From Halichondria panicea (lineage: Eukaryota > Porifera > Demospongiae > Suberitida > Halichondriidae): DNA of 64,000 nt. The first letter of the stretch is position 1; each line of letters opens with the position of its first letter. The translations under genes were made by a program, and so were the position numbers. The notes below the pieces were generated by a model. That model was not told the origin of the DNA. It saw only the letters and a list, made by a program, of their open reading frames with translations, and ran no database searches. Of the stretch, positions 23,164 to 33,306 are shown piece by piece. The stretch spans positions 1,203,501 through 1,267,500 of the forward strand of contig NC_087377.1 of the NCBI RefSeq assembly GCF_963675165.1, in the 5' to 3' direction.

Positions 23164-23921
23164 ATGGTGAATGTTGTAAAAGGCCTGCTTGTGAAATGGT
23201 AACTTGGATAGATTAGCCTTCAATATTAAACCCTCTGGCCTGAATTCCCATTTGAATGTATGCTCAGAAACCATAATTAATTTTTTATAGATCTACTTAT
23301 TTAATATTCACAGCAGTGACTCGGCTATCAAGCAGTATATATTACACCTGGATCAGAAGGAATCACTGGGACGAAGGTACGTCGAAAAGTAGCTAGTCTC
23401 GCAGGCCACCCTCCTCTTCCAGATGAAACGGCTGCACTGTAATACAGTCGCAATAAATGTTTGCTGGGTAGCTACTATAACTAGAATCTAATTACTCTGA
23501 GCATTATTTTCATGGCACTCATTTATTCCACCATGCGCATGCCAATCGGTCTCACTAAGCCGTGCGTTAAATCCCCCATCATTAATTTTAGTAAACATCA
23601 TTGCACATTATTAATTTTTGTAGCTCTTTGAAAGGCCTATCAATTAATTAGCGATTGCTTTTGGGCCCAAACCTTCTGTTTATAATTCATGCCCTAGGGA
23701 TTTTTCTGTTTCGGAAGTTATCTAAATGAATCCTTTTTTTTAGAATTGATGCCCTTTTGATTATCCCTATGTACTTCCACTGCAGGTTCATACTACAAGA
23801 TTTAGACGAACTCCATGTGTTTGTGGCTCTCGATGTTGCTAAGCAACTACAACAAAAGATTGACGAACTTATGGAAAAAAACTCGTACTCCGAATTTGAT
23901 CAACAAAACAAAGGAAAATGA
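23164..23921 (+). CDS. GTF2H5: General transcription factor IIH subunit 5 (TTDA/Tfb5)
   Basis: Three exons: 23164-23198 (35 nt), 23317-23376 and 23786-23921, giving 76 aa. The first exon encodes MVNVVKGLLVK, the second KCDSAIKQYILHLDQ and ESLGRR, the third FILQDLDELHVFV, a helix with KQLQQKIDELMEKN and a short charged tail. This matches the family along its whole length (human GTF2H5 is 71 aa) in one alpha/beta fold. TTDA stabilises TFIIH by binding the p52 subunit and helps DNA opening in nucleotide excision repair; it acts in the nucleus. The acceptor after CAGCAG at 23316 was preferred to the one 3 nt upstream because it yields KCDSAIKQY, closer to the family. A transposon ends about 115 bp upstream, so the promoter must be very short or lie within it. 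Confidence 0.94.
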
Positions 23922-23976
23922 ACACTTTTAATTATCATTATTCAACTTCCCTCTAAAGCAGTGTTATAAAAATACA

Positions 23977-24192
23977 TACCGTTATTATAAATATTAATTT
24001 TTGCTGGTGAAAAACCTTTTGCAATTGAGCAGAAAAATATCACTTACAATCTATACCATTGCATTCTGGCAAGGATTGTAAATACCGGCATATACTATTT
24101 TAGGCTCTGCGATTTTATTTTGCGAAGTGATCAACACTCTCAAAGTTTGCATAATTATGTGATGCTCGCAAAACGTTCTATAGTAATACGGT
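23977..24192. mobile_element. MITE, family B
   Basis: Begins TACCGTTATTATAAATA and ends GTTCTATAGTAATACGGT, an inverted pair. The interior GGTGAAAAACCTTTTGCAAT and GTGATCAACACTCTC matches the copy at 1070-1260. Non-coding. Confidence 0.75.
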
Positions 24193-24370
24193 TGTCACTG
24201 TCGGTGTTTTTATGCTTTGATGTCTATAGTGTTTTGTCGTGTCTTGTTTTGTTGTGGTAGTATCATTGACAACAGTTTGCATGGGTGGAGGTGTTTTAAT
24301 GGTATACATTATAGGTGATAATAAATGAATATGGACTAAACAACATCGTAATTGTGTGTATACTGGCGGG

Positions 24371-24378
24371 TATATAAG
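24371..24378 (+). promoter_or_regulatory. TATA box of the secreted clan CD-like gene
   Basis: TATATAAG lies 52 bp upstream of the first ATG (24423). Transcription would start near 24400, giving a 5' leader of about 20-30 nt. Confidence 0.6.
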
Positions 24379-24422
24379 AGGTTCTGTACACAGTTGGTGT
24401 CAGTAGAGCTGTTTCAGAGTTT

Positions 24423-25709
24423 ATGAGCAAAATGAAGGGCCTAAAACTTCTCTTAATGTTTGCAATAGTTCTGGTTGTTGTCGAAGCTAAGAAGACTTCT
24501 AGACTTGTACTAGTGTCCCCAGATTCAACCATGGAAAAGGATTTAGTATCCAGCTTCAAAGAACAAGGATTTGATGAAGTGGACATGATCAATATGAGAG
24601 ATTATGGGAACGAGTTTCAATTTCGATATAAAATTATAACCAAGCAACCAATATGGAAAGCATACTTAATCCTACCACAATATGTCTACCTCAACGGATC
24701 TGTGAGATATTTCGAAGAGTTTCGAGATTTTCGAATTTTTTGCAAGCGGAGATCTGTAATTATCGAAAGCAAGCGAGTCGGTTTATTTCATGTTAGTGTG
24801 CTGACGAAACGAAATGGACAACGCGGAAAACGTGCGCTAGCTGTGGACAACATGATTCTTAACGCTGGAATGACTACAGGCTGTCAAAATGTTTGTGATG
24901 CAAAGAAAAAAACGTGCCCGAAAGAATCCTCCAAACATCTCCCCCCTGCTACATTGGAGTGCCCTCCGAATAACGAGTGCAATATTATATCACATGATGC
25001 CTCCATCTATAACACATCTTCTGGAATAGTCGTGCAGCCGATTGGAAATGCACAAGTTGTGAAAACATGCGATGAGTTCATAAAAGTGGTGATGGATAAA
25101 TTCGCAGCGAAAGGCGGTAAAGTTGCCGTATATTTGGATGCTCACGGTAACCATGGTATATTTGCAATTGGAGTGTATGGTGGTAAACCAGAACTGGTGT
25201 TTAAGGGCAGCGCTTGCTATAACAAGATGTGCATGGAGCTCAAGGATAAGATAAGCACACTGACACTGTTCACATGCAGCACGGCAGGTGGTACAACTGG
25301 ACCACCATTTCTGCAGTGTTTGGCGAATTGTTTGAATGCGAATGTTAAAGCTTGGAAGAAAGCAGTGTCAATACAAGCAGCTTGGAACACTACTGATGTG
25401 ACCTCTATCAAGTGGTCTACCCCACGTAATTATTCGACTCCTTGCGAAGCTAACCCCTCACCAAGCCCGTCCATCACACCCTCCACACCCACACCAACGC
25501 CCACACCATCCACTCCCACACCAAGCCCGTCTACCACCACCACATCCACGCCCACATCATCCAGTACTTATACGTTCACATCCGAGCCCATGTATTCCGA
25601 AGAGCCCACAACCGTCACCGAGTACACTGAGACACCAACTGAATACACCTACTCCGATTATTTGTACACAAGCCCACCAGCTGAAGATTACTATGACTAC
25701 GCTTATTAG
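24423..25709 (+). CDS. Secreted clan CD (caspase-fold)-like protein with mucin-like tail
   Basis: Single intronless frame of 428 aa. A second ATG at 24432 has the better start context (AAAATGA) and would begin the signal peptide MKGLKLLLMFAIVLVVVEA. A furin-type site RGKR lies at residues 134-137. After it comes a Cys-rich part (about 154-186), then KVAVYLDAHGNHG (His241-Gly242) and TLTLFTCSTAGG (Cys285). A hydrophobic strand ending in His-Gly and a second ending in Cys about 44 residues later is the layout of clan CD cysteine peptidases such as caspases and gingipain-like families, so I infer a zymogen-like secreted peptidase or an inactive relative. Residues about 344-428 are Ser/Thr/Pro-rich with TPTP and PSPS repeats, then acidic and Tyr-rich, typical of an O-glycosylated stalk. 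No transmembrane segment is seen. I know no named family with this whole layout. Confidence 0.75.
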   Translation: MSKMKGLKLLLMFAIVLVVVEAKKTSRLVLVSPDSTMEKDLVSSFKEQGFDEVDMINMRDYGNEFQFRYKIITKQPIWKAYLILPQYVYLNGSVRYFEEFRDFRIFCKRRSVIIESKRVGLFHVSVLTKRNGQRGKRALAVDNMILNAGMTTGCQNVCDAKKKTCPKESSKHLPPATLECPPNNECNIISHDASIYNTSSGIVVQPIGNAQVVKTCDEFIKVVMDKFAAKGGKVAVYLDAHGNHGIFAIGVYGGKPELVFKGSACYNKMCMELKDKISTLTLFTCSTAGGTTGPPFLQCLANCLNANVKAWKKAVSIQAAWNTTDVTSIKWSTPRNYSTPCEANPSPSPSITPSTPTPTPTPSTPTPSPSTTTTSTPTSSSTYTFTSEPMYSEEPTTVTEYTETPTEYTYSDYLYTSPPAEDYYDYAY

Positions 25710-25875
25710 AAACGACCAATGATATTATTTTGAACTAGAATTATTATGTGTAGCAAACTTAGTAGTCTGAACTCTGAACTACAATTGTTGTAAGTACTAA
25801 CTTACGTACATGGTTGAACAATAATTTTTTATAGCAAAAGCTGAACCAACAGAAATTAAGTATAATAGACACACA

Positions 25876-25890
25876 AATAAATAAATAAGT
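25876..25890 (+). terminator. Polyadenylation signals
   Basis: Overlapping AATAAA words about 170 bp after the stop of the secreted gene, before the convergent CABIT-SAM gene. Confidence 0.5.
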
Positions 25891-26000
25891 ACAGTACACG
25901 TATTATCTGCGTACATGTGTTGCTCGCTATAAAACTGCTGTATATATATACAATGTATAATTCGCACTGGGTGAGGAGGTTTATAAAAATTAATAGTAAG

Positions 26001-29000
26001 CTACTTGTTGAGTAAGTCTCTAGCAGAGTGTTGTCCGTGTATAACCTTCATCACTCGTATTCTCTGTATCCTGGACTTTATACCGAGCTCTTCTTTCAAT
26101 ACTTCATCATCAAACTCCAACAGAATGTCTCCAGTGACCAGCTCTCTCTCCAAGTGCTCCCGGTACTGGCCCAGGCTCATGGCATCGAATAAAGCACATA
26201 CCTATAGATCCAGAATTAAATCGATGGAACATAATTATTAGCACAGTAGATTTCAACTTGGTGTATATAGTCAAATGCCATTAATTGAATTAGGAAAGTA
26301 AACACAAGTGGATGGCTGCAATATTGATTAATCAACCCATTACTATGGCCATCCAGTATAATGCATTATGTCTGTATGTGCAAGCATACTTATTGGATAT
26401 ATTCAGGTAGTGTGGGGGACACACTGTACACACGTTTAGGGAAGACATTACCACTCTCTCTCTACAAAGAGCATGTACTCAAACACTAGGGCAATAATCA
26501 CTGTGTGTTGCTATGGCTCTCACAAGTGTCAGTATGGGATTAGAGGAGATAATGGAAAGCAAGGGACGGCAACACATGTTATGTAATCGTGCTTGCTTAG
26601 ATCAAAGCTTTGTGTTGAGTACACACACACACACGCCCACTCACGCACACACCTGCTCTATACTGAGTGTGGAGAGGTAGGCTTTATTGCTCTCCTCAGT
26701 AGAACCTTGTGTAGCAGCCTGATCTTCTGGTATAGCAGACTGAGGGGGCGTGGCTACTATTGCCTGGAGCTGTGACTCCATTGCCTCAAGCTTAGTAGTC
26801 AACTGTGTCAGTGTGTCCTGCACCCTGTGAAGAATAAGACAAAGCAGTATTTCAAATAGTTTAAAATCTTAGTACAGTAAACTGTGTATGTTTATTTGTC
26901 TAATGCAATTATGGTCATGACAATTTACGGTTGGTTGCTTCTACATAATTATTATAGCTAGAGCATTCAACTAATTTGGGCCAAAAATAAATCACTGAAC
27001 TAAGCTAGTTTACAGCACACCATACATGATTATTGTACAGAGGGAGAATGAGTAGAAAGAAAGGTGGAGACCAGTACAAGTGATGGGGAGCAGTGGGAGA
27101 AAATTATGATACCATAATAATTTATTACTAGAAAATGTTTTGGGTGACAACCTTTGCAAATGAGCGAAATCAGCAGTAAAGCGTTCTGTACTGTATTCTG
27201 GGCTATGAAATTAGCAGGGGCGATTCCAGGGGGTGGTTTTGAGGGGTTGAAGCTAAAGTGTCATTACCATTACCAGTTTAAATCTTGCGATTAAAGTAAA
27301 GTGATCAAAGCTCGCAAAGTTTGATGTCCACAAAATAGTTTACGTTACTTGCTTACTTGGTTATATCTGGAGAAGGTTTCTGCGCAGTCTCCATGGACGA
27401 TATCCTCTCCTCTATGCTGGTGGTGGTCGCTTGTAGGTCTTCCATCCAGCTCGTGAGTCGTGGATCAGCGCACATGTCGTCATAGCTGTCGTGTTGCCCA
27501 TAGCGACCACCTCGTCGTGTGTTCCCGTTGAGAAGGTGAAGCCCTACAGTGTCGTACCTGAGTGGAGGGAAATGAATTTGCCATTAAAAGTAAAATTAAT
27601 TGTACTGTGAATTAACAGAAAAGTTGTACTGTACTTGTTCTATAAGCTATTAATTGCAGAGCTGATATTTATTATATTACACTTGTACCCCCTTAACTTG
27701 CTTAATTCTGTACTAACTATCACAGGGAAAATATTTAAATTTCCTGATATACAGTGCTGCCCTTAAAATCTGCACATTTCCTGAAAAATGGCAGGTGTCC
27801 TGCAACCTACTTACAAAGGATAGTGCAGGACATGTGTAAGATTCATAAAGGAAAGTCTACAGGAAATTTTGCACTATCCTGAAAGTATAGGAAATTTAGA
27901 TATTTTTCCTGTGTATACCCCCCTTCGCTTATTTAAATAAGGCAACTTTATGCTGAACCTCTCCCCGGCATCCTGTACTCCATATAAGGTAACACAGTAC
28001 AGTACTAACTACCTGCATAAAAGTAATGCTTCCACTCACCCGCCCATTTCATCTTCCTCTGCTAATCCGTTTCCATTCTCCTTATGATCGCGTCCGATAT
28101 CAAAATACGTGGAGTTATTCAGTTGAGAATGGGAATCATTCAAATGACCAGTGGAAGTGACAAATTCCTGTGAGCGTTCGACAACATTGCCCAGCACATT
28201 AACTGTGTCATCATATAAATGGTCGGAGTCCTCTGAATGGGCATCGATATCGTGCAGCTCCTTCGTAACAGCCACAGTGTCGTCGTATGTAGGTTCTGGT
28301 TCCAATAACGCAAGGTCTGGTTCCAATACCGTATCAGTATCGATTCTCTGTGATGAAGTTTGCACCACTGCCACTTCTAATGATCGCATGTCATCATCCA
28401 TCGGTAGGTCGATTAGTTCACTTGTGGAGAAGTCGACTGCCTCCATTGGGATTAGTTCCAAGTTTTCGTCGAATGGTGCTGATGATGCGACCAATGAGGT
28501 TTCAGTGCTGCACTCTACCATGGTAACCACTCCAGTTACAACACCTGCAGAGAGGATATAAAATATTGCTTGAGTACAATCATACTGGAGCTGTACTACA
28601 GTTTTTGTACTTCTAAGCACATCTTTCAGTAAAAATCGGACTCAAGTTATGGCAATTAATTGAGTTCCCGAACTATTTATTAAACGGAGAGGGGGTTGTA
28701 GTTAACAGCTATAACTCTAGTATAATTATTGATCTAATATCAACATAAAAATACTTTTCATTGCATTAAATGCATTATACTATTAAAGATGTATTAATAA
28801 TAATTATTATGGTTTGTGACACGTACCTAGTTGATCAGTATTGGACCCAGTCTCCCCGGCCGAGTACAGTACAGCTCGCACTGGGAACAATGGTTGAGGA
28901 ACAAACGCTATAATCTCAGGGAAATGTAACCGCACCAGCGAGGGCTTAGTTGAGAAGTACCCACAACAATCCTCCGGTAGCACTTTCTCAGTCTTGCTCG

Positions 29001-30729
29001 TCATACTAAACACTTTCAGGCCCTTCTTCCCTTTAAAAAGCGTCCGATGAATTTGCTTGACAATAAAAATCTCGTTTTCCTCGACAATGTATTTGCCATC
29101 GTTGGTCCGATCTTCTTGCGTAGAGCAGATGACTTTGGGTAACGAGTGGGCGGTCGTTATATCCGCGATACTTTTAAAGACGTGACCTTCTAAACCTTTA
29201 ACGTCGCTGTGGGTTGGGTTGTATATGAGACCCACTTTTTGTGTAGAGTCGAGTGGAATGCGATGAACGGTACCACTGTCAGCTTTAACCGTCACCACCT
29301 GGAATGGAAAATGGTTAATTATAGCTAATACTTCAAGATCTACGTACACAATTAATTATCCCTGTAAAAATAGTAATACGCAATTACAATTATAGATTCC
29401 ACACTTGGATGAATTTTGTTTGGGCAAGTATAATTATTGCAATTGTTCCTAGTTCAAGTTAGCCAATGAAGCTAACTATAATAATTATTATTATAATAAT
29501 TATAACACTACTAATAATTTTGAAATTCTCTTAATTAGGATACGTACCTTAGTCTCCTTCACTGAGTGGATATCGTACACATCGTTGGTGGACATGTTCA
29601 CGTCTGAAGCATCATTACAATATCCTTGTAGCACTCTGAAACGAATTGGATAGCAATCGGAATATCTCTTCAACGCCCCCTCGAGGGTGGAGTCAGTGGG
29701 TGTGGTCACTTCACTCGTCCTACGGCTCTCATTACTAGTGGGCGTGTACGTTCTAGCTGGTAAAGGGGGAGGAGCTTCAACACTAGCGGCAGGAAGGCTG
29801 GAAATCGAATCGCTTAGTTTACTGGTATCGGCTTCGCAAGTTGTTGGTTTCAACTCAGAGTATGTTTCAAAATCATCCAATACCATCACACCACTAATTG
29901 CAAGGGGCGTGGTTTGCACAGTTGGTGATAATATAGCGTGCTGTTCTGTTGGTAGCGGCGGCAGCTCTCTGTTCTTTATATCAGAACCCTCAATGTTTGA
30001 CCTGCTTTCTCGTGAAGACAATACTGGAGTAACCGCTCTCTCTTGAGGCAAAGAGGGCAATTCTTTCTTCAGTTTGTTGGCCATTTCATCGAATTTCGAT
30101 CGGCTAGCTTCTGTGCTTTTCAGTGGTCTTTCTTTCGGAGGTGGTGTGGTGGATGCAGTTAGTTCCATTCCTGGCAGTTTCCATAAACCACCACCTCGTA
30201 CCTCACTCGTTGGTTCATCTTCTAAAACATTCACCGATAATCGTTTGCTACTGTCTCTCTTTTTTGTGGTTTTTAGTCGTTGTAAAGTTAAAGAACCGCT
30301 TGTCAGAGCACGCTTCAATCGCGACGGCTTGTTCGGAGGTTTAGGTTTCTCTTTCTTACCATCGCCTGTTTTACCATCATTCTCTGTGCTGCTTTTGTTG
30401 ACATCGTCTTCAGGTTTAGTGTTTATATTGATTTCTTGTGAGGAGTGGGAAAGTTTCTCCTTTGAGCCACTGTGGCTAGTATCCACGCTGAGTGTACTGC
30501 TTGCTTTCGAACTATTCCCACTTTCGCTAATGGGGGCATTTTCAATTGATGCTGTTTCTATCTCTTCTGTCAGTGGTAGTGGTGGTGGTGGTGGGGGGTC
30601 TTGTTTTGTCTCCCTGGGTGGTGTCTTTGAGGCTCCGTTGGCATTGGAGGGTGTGGCCTTGTTGCTAGGTAACAGCGGAGGGAGGGGTGGTGGGGGTGGA
30701 GGGGTGAACTTCTTTTTCAGTAGAGGCAT
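26001..30729 (-). CDS. CABIT and SAM domain adaptor, GAREM/THEMIS-like (910 aa)
   Basis: Six exons in transcript order: 30729-29548, 29298-28827, 28544-28040, 27557-27357, 26824-26653, 26201-26001; all joins are in frame. ATG 30729 is the first in frame after an upstream stop. Residues 1-350 are disordered and basic/Pro-rich with PPPPPPLPP and PPPPPLP (SH3/WW/EVH1-type ligands). Residues about 355-545 form a CABIT domain (YPIRFRVLQGY, VYDIHSVKETK, then VVTVKADSG, IPLDSTQ, FVPQPLFPVRAV). The next part has acidic Tyr motifs (TYDDTV, LYDDTV, SYDDM), likely phosphorylated SH2 ligands. A short heptad stretch (DTLTQLTTKLEAMESQLQA) precedes a C-terminal SAM domain (about 848-898: LGQYREHLERELVTGDILL, LKEELGIKSRIQRIRVMKVI). 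CABIT+SAM is the GAREM layout; GAREM links EGF-receptor signalling to Grb2 and ERK. Here the Pro-rich part precedes the CABIT domain, unlike GAREM, where CABIT is N-terminal. Confidence 0.88.
27125..27350. mobile_element. Family B MITE in intron 4 of the CABIT-SAM gene
   Basis: Starts TTACTAGAAAATGTTTTGGG and holds TTTGCAAATGAGCGAAATCAGCAG and TAAAGTGATCAAAGCTCGC, as in the copy at 1070-1260. It stops a few bases short of the exon 4 donor (27356). Confidence 0.6.
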
Positions 30730-32897
30730 ACCTGCATGTACTCTTGTGTGTGCATGGTATAATTGATGACATCATTATTATACCATAATAATAATAGTGT
30801 TTAATTTTTATAAACGCAACGTGCATTGACAGCATTAAGCTACCGTATAGCAGGTATATTTCGAGGGTATGGTTTTAGCGGATTAAGCATGTACCGCGAA
30901 TTAAATATTGCATGCATGCATGCTGCAAAAAGGGTGCTTTTCCACGAAAATTTAAATCTGCAAAAACCTTTCTAAAGGCATTTCCGCAAAAATTTATACC
31001 CTCGAAATAATTATACTCGCTATACGGTATTTGGGGTTGCAAAAGCAATTGGTACAAGCTATAGGCATGCTGTCTGCTAACAGAGGGGTCCGCTATAACT
31101 GTATATTCATGATAGTACATGCAGGCTATATCTTAATAATTATTAGAGCGAAAGCCTAATAATTATAGCATGCTCATCATAATAATTAATTATTATGTTT
31201 ACGAGGCCACTTATAATTATTCATTGACTTACAATTATTCATTGACAGTACACACACTGAGAACGGGCTATATTCATGACTGGTGGTTTGTGTATGTGAA
31301 CATCTGCTATCCCACCCAAGCTGGACAATAACTACTCAATGGGGAGTACAAAATAGGCAAGCAGTAAGCAGAAATGCTACTCTTATTGACTGTGTAAGAC
31401 TAGTGTACAGAGCCTATAGTATGGTCCCACTGTAAACACTGCAAGTTCCTCCTCTTTGACCTAGCTACCTTTGTGTTTTTGTCTAATGCCTTCTGTTTGT
31501 GACCAATGTTCATTCATACGGAATTTGAATGTTTTAGATATGGCAGGGTTATATCCCAAACGAAGTCATAAGCAACTCATTTCTGATAAATATCGATGCT
31601 CCGAGTACAACAAGTACAACAATCTATGTCTGGGTATACACAGAATAACCAGTGTACTTAACAACATAATCATCAGGGTCAATGATATCACGTCACATTT
31701 CAAAAGTGACGTACGTGAAAGAGTTTGTACACATCCCAGAAATATCATTCTGAACACAAACCACCCGTTAACTTTTTCTAAAACTAAGCGCATGCAAATA
31801 CACTTCAACAATAATTATAGCTATACGTATACTTAATTAAGAAGGCTCTAGCCATCAATTAATTATCAATGTATAAATTACTAACTTGAGTGTTTCTTTG
31901 TGCTGTTGGACAGTCAGAAAACCTCTGCTAGAGTCTGTACAGAATGTCACAAGGTAGCTACCTCAGCCTCAGGGCTTGTATTATAGAGACACAGTGTGGT
32001 TGCTACACATGAGCCCCTCCCCCTTTTACTGCACAGAACTGCTAAGTCAGCAATAATAACACTATGCTAGCTAATATGTTATAATTATAAGATGCATCAT
32101 CGATTGATTTAGCATGCTTTATGTTACTGAACAAACAGGTTTTTAGTTGGCAATAATAACCCTATAGCTACCAATTAATGCTTTAACATAATTATACATG
32201 CGAACTTTGCAAGGGTTGATCAATTCGCAAGCTTTTAGCGAATTTGTTAACACTAAATACTTAGTCAACCAGATCATATAGTCAAGTGCATCATTACCCT
32301 AACCTTCCTTCCAGGGTCGCCCAAGAACAATGCAGAGTGAGCCTTTAGTTACAGCAGCATACGTAGAATGCCAATTCTGCATGTGTGTATTTGGTACATA
32401 CTTGCACGAGAGTATAATTATGCTAGCACTCGTATAACATGCACACAGGATATTGTTACAATTATATATAATTATCCCACCACCCATTGCATGAAACAAA
32501 ACGAAGTTAGATCTCACTCTTGAAGAATCCATTTGTTACATATTATTTTTAACTGAAAGAAACTGAAAAAATGTCCCCTCAGTGTACTCGCAGAGTGTCA
32601 TCAAATAACTCTGTACATCGCGGTTGTGTTATTGCTATGAGGAACTAGCTGACAACCTCAGAGCAAACCTCGATACGAAAATTAAGGCCTTCTAAATTAT
32701 ATAAAAAGATGTGAGCATGGAGAACAGACGCCATACGATGAGCAGTGTGCTGGGAAGATGGCCATGGCATTTGTTGATAGCCACGGCACTGGTCAAGAGC
32801 TACTTGTCGTATGTATGTGTAGAAAGTGATATAATTATAGAAATTGCTGAATGTACATAATTATACACTTCAGCACTGTATGTGTTTCATCTACAAG
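30730..32897. other. Intergenic stretch upstream of the CABIT-SAM gene
   Basis: No gene supported. Contains a family A MITE (30841-31029), a copy of the GTACAGAGCCTATAGTATGG repeat near 31402, and many AATTATAATT words. An open frame at 31471-31836 has no recognisable motif. Confidence 0.5.
30841..31029. mobile_element. MITE, family A, longer variant
   Basis: Starts TACCGTATAGCAGGTATATT and ends ATTATACTCGCTATACGGTA. The interior is the reverse complement of the element at 1845-2027. About 189 bp, lying just upstream of the CABIT-SAM gene. Confidence 0.85.
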
Positions 32898-33306
32898 ATG
32901 GGTGTATTGTCAACGCCAATGGCTGTGGACTGGGAGCGGCACACATGTCACAGTTTGTGTGTACCTAATGAAGGCAGCCAAACAATTCTCTCAAAAGCAA
33001 CCAGGTACAATAATCTGTTAGTAAAACTAAAAGCTAGCTATTAGTAGCACCCGAGGTGCTTTCATTCTTTTTGTTTTCACTCCAAATCACTTAATTAATG
33101 GTTGTTTCAATGTTTCATGTTTCAATAAAATGTTAAAAATATGGATGATTTCAAGGTCTTTGGCTTCTAGGTGTGAGCTGGAGAGCTGTGAGAGACACCA
33201 GTTGACAGAAAAAGGTTGTATCCGTCCTTCAATGTATGAAGCGCCGGCAACCCAACGCGAAGCTGTTGTGCCTCCAATGTTATATGCAGGCAACGAGAAG
33301 TGTTAA
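32898..33306 (+). CDS. Possible two-exon Cys-containing small protein (3' part)
   Basis: Exons 32898-33004 and 33171-33306 join in frame (ACC AG|G TGT) to give 80 aa if ATG 32898 is the start: MGVLSTPMAVDWERHTCHSL, then CVPNEG, a KATRCELESCERHQL junction and a tail ending NEKC. Splice signals are good (CAG|GTACAA, TTCTAG|G). Composition is protein-like but I recognise no domain. The sequence after the stop (TATAGTAAAATACCAGTATAAC) has a diverged copy at 40283, so this may be one unit of a duplicated family. It could equally be a relic. Confidence 0.4.

Noticed and set aside
28151-30766. Long plus-strand open frames (136 and 230 aa)
   Set aside because: They are antisense shadows of the CABIT-SAM gene, whose minus-strand frame carries the recognisable domains and splice sites.
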